DNA from: Rhizobium sp. BK251
GTDB lineage: Bacteria > Pseudomonadota > Alphaproteobacteria > Rhizobiales > Rhizobiaceae
Assembly: GCF_004345245.1 (NCBI RefSeq)
Contig: NZ_SLUQ01000006.1
Span: 434,001 to 498,000, forward strand
Direction of reading: 5' to 3'
DNA length: 64,000 bases
Below the pieces are notes generated by a model, which searched no databases, was not told the DNA's origin, and saw only the letters and a list, made by a program, of their open reading frames with translations. A program made the position numbers and the translations under genes. Positions 62,431 through 64,000 of this stretch are shown here, piece by piece (positions within the stretch are counted from its first letter, which is position 1; every line of letters begins with the position of its first letter).

Positions 62431-64000
62431 TCAGACACCGGCGAGCATTTTCGCGAGCATGAATCCCGAGCCGGCCCCAGTTCCCGCGCCGGGCCAGGTC
62501 GACGCGCCGCACATATAGAGCGACGGGACTGGCGTCTTGTACCGCGAATATCCGGCCATCGGCCGGAAGAGAAAATTCTGGTCGAGGTGATGCGAACCGG
62601 AGAGGCTGTCGCCGCCGACGAGGTTCGGGTTTTCCCGTTCGAGGTCGATCGGCGAGAAGACTGCTCGCTTGCGGATCCTTGCCTTCGTGCCCGGCGCGTA
62701 ACGCTCGATGATGTCGACGACGCGATCCGCATAGACCTCTTTCACGGCATCCCAATCCGATCCTTCGATCATGCCCAGGGCATCACCGCGAATGACGGCG
62801 GGCAGCACTCGTACCTGCACCCAGAGCACATGCTTGCCTTCCGGCGCGCGGGAGCGATCGACGGCCGTCGGCTGCCCGACGACAAGAGCCGGCTCCGCCG
62901 GCAAGAGCCCGTCCATTGCCTCTGCATAGACGCGGCTCATCATCCGCATGTCCGGCGCGATATGGACATAGGCATAGTCCTTCAGCGCCTCACCCGCCGT
63001 CCAGTCCGGCAATCCGTCCATGGACATGTGGATCATCATCGCGCCCGGGCCTGGCCGAAAACGGGATGCCTTCTCCTCGACGGCGCCAAGCGCCGGCGCA
63101 CTGGGCACCAGTCGGCCAAACAGGAGTTTCGGGTTGAGATTGGCGATCACGGCGCGTCTGGCGGCGATCTCCCGCCCGTCGGCCAGCACGGCGCCCGTCG
63201 CGCGTTCACCCTCGAGCTTCACTGAAGCCACCGCGCTCCCAAGCAGGATCTGCCCTCCCTTCCCCTTCAGCACTCCCGTCATGGCGTTGATGATGCTGTC
63301 GGCGCCGCCCTGGCCGATCACCATTCCGAAGGCCTGGTTCGCCATGGATTCGAGATAGGGGAAGAGCGCACCGCCGGCGACATCGGGCGAAAAGTCGAGA
63401 TGCAATCCCCAGGCCGCCATCATTGCCTTCAGCTTGTCATTCTCGAAATGAGCATCGAGAAAGTCTCGCGGCGTCGCAAGCAGCAGCCGAACGAGCCGAT
63501 AAAGCCCGTCGAGCCCGATCGCGCGATAGGCCTTCCAGACCACCTTGACCGTGGCAAGGGACGGCATGGGGGCGCCGAGCAGCGCAAAGATGTGCGGTGC
63601 GTCGCGCCCGAAATCCTTGAGCATGGCCTTCCAGGCGTCGGCATCTGCGGAAGAAAGCGAGGCGATGCCCGCAACGGTCTGTTCGAGATCGGTGCCCACC
63701 CCAAGATACGTGCCGTCACGAAAGACACTCGCGAAGCATTTCGGCGCCGGTGCGAATCCGAGTCCGGCATTCACCAGTTCTTCCCGATAGGCCGAGAAGA
63801 AGGCGGAGCCTGCAAACATCGAAAGATTCATGGCACAGAGATCATGACGAAAGCCCGGTTCCGTCAACTCGCGCGTCTTGACCGCGCCGCCCGCTTCGGA
63901 GGCTGCCTCGACGACAACGACCTTCCACCCCTTCGATGCGAGATGAACCGCTGCCGCAAGGCCGTTGTGGCCGGCTCCGATCACTACGGCATCGCAACTC
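62431..64000 (-). CDS. Phytoene-dehydrogenase-like NAD(P)/FAD oxidoreductase (start beyond the window)
   Basis: At least 522 aa; the frame is open to the right edge (AVVIGAGHNGLAAAVHLA is the first recognised block), so only a few N-terminal residues are missing. The FAD loop GAGHNGLAAAVHLASKGW, the VVEAASEAGGAVKT Glu/Arg block and the C-terminal GASTWPGAGTGAGSGF are those of CrtI/COQ10-like flavin amine-oxidase-superfamily members. Substrate unknown; not carotenoid-linked as no other crt gene is in view. Confidence 0.85.
   Translation of the reverse strand, partial: SCDAVVIGAGHNGLAAAVHLASKGWKVVVVEAASEAGGAVKTRELTEPGFRHDLCAMNLSMFAGSAFFSAYREELVNAGLGFAPAPKCFASVFRDGTYLGVGTDLEQTVAGIASLSSADADAWKAMLKDFGRDAPHIFALLGAPMPSLATVKVVWKAYRAIGLDGLYRLVRLLLATPRDFLDAHFENDKLKAMMAAWGLHLDFSPDVAGGALFPYLESMANQAFGMVIGQGGADSIINAMTGVLKGKGGQILLGSAVASVKLEGERATGAVLADGREIAARRAVIANLNPKLLFGRLVPSAPALGAVEEKASRFRPGPGAMMIHMSMDGLPDWTAGEALKDYAYVHIAPDMRMMSRVYAEAMDGLLPAEPALVVGQPTAVDRSRAPEGKHVLWVQVRVLPAVIRGDALGMIEGSDWDAVKEVYADRVVDIIERYAPGTKARIRKRAVFSPIDLERENPNLVGGDSLSGSHHLDQNFLFRPMAGYSRYKTPVPSLYMCGASTWPGAGTGAGSGFMLAKMLAGV

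Noticed and set aside
1..64000. CRISPR arrays, tRNA or rRNA genes, transposases
   Set aside because: Looked for on both strands; no regularly spaced repeats, cloverleaf sequences, or transposase/integrase frames were recognised.

Overview
The window is about 62-64% G+C, densely coded and rich in solute-binding-protein transporters, with short operons joined by ATGA-type overlaps. It carries an intergenic palindromic repeat (18931-19033) of a kind I associate with Rhizobium/Agrobacterium/Ensifer genomes. I read it as a catabolic accessory stretch of a Rhizobiaceae chromosome, chromid or megaplasmid. Species is not claimed. I saw no rRNA, tRNA, CRISPR array, insertion sequence or replication gene.

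Layout. (1) 1-4993, plus strand: a CUT2 (ribose-type) sugar ABC transporter (ATPase cut by the left edge, two permeases), an FGGY kinase and a class II aldolase, i.e. a phosphorylating route for a (deoxy)sugar. (2) 5056-18930: a TRAP transporter, then a long minus-strand operon (FAH hydrolase, BDH2-like SDR, MaoC protein, Gfo/Idh/MocA oxidoreductase, RhaM-type mutarotase, enolase-superfamily dehydratase, CUT1 ABC transporter), with a divergent IclR regulator and an amidohydrolase lactonase. Together this matches the non-phosphorylating oxidation of L-fucose or a related 6-deoxysugar: mutarotation, dehydrogenation, lactone opening, dehydration, second oxidation, hydrolytic cleavage. (3) 19036-29051: a second CUT2 transporter whose normally fused double ATPase is split into two overlapping genes, in line with a leaderless binding-protein homologue, a class III CoA-transferase and a MaoC protein. 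Divergent to them, across a 23-bp palindrome, lie a beta-propeller lactonase and an FMN 2-hydroxyacid oxidase. (4) 29084-41165: stress and detoxification genes (SugE exporter, AhpD-like protein, MocR regulator, azoreductase, LOG hydrolase, DUF1269 protein). These are followed by a LysR regulator, an MFS exporter, a frameshifted epoxide hydrolase and a GST; the last three each follow a copy of the same 49-bp element. A flavoprotein and a 47-residue membrane protein come next. (5) 41448-61808: an organosulfur-scavenging island. It holds an NADPH:FMN reductase, two NtaA/SnaA-type flavin monooxygenases, four SfnB/DszC-type acyl-CoA-dehydrogenase-fold oxidoreductases, a MetNIQ-type transporter and two ribose-type ABC systems. 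(6) 61848-64000: a MarR regulator and a phytoene-dehydrogenase-like oxidoreductase cut by the right edge.

How it works together. Regions 1-3 import and oxidise plant-derived (deoxy)sugars and sugar acids. In five operons the periplasmic binding-protein gene is followed by a strong stem-loop before the membrane or enzyme gene, which would keep the binding protein in excess. Region 5 looks like a sulfur-starvation set: transporters bring in organosulfur compounds, the reductase supplies FMNH2, and the monooxygenases release the sulfur. Finding sugar-type (CUT2) importers inside such an island is the least expected feature here.
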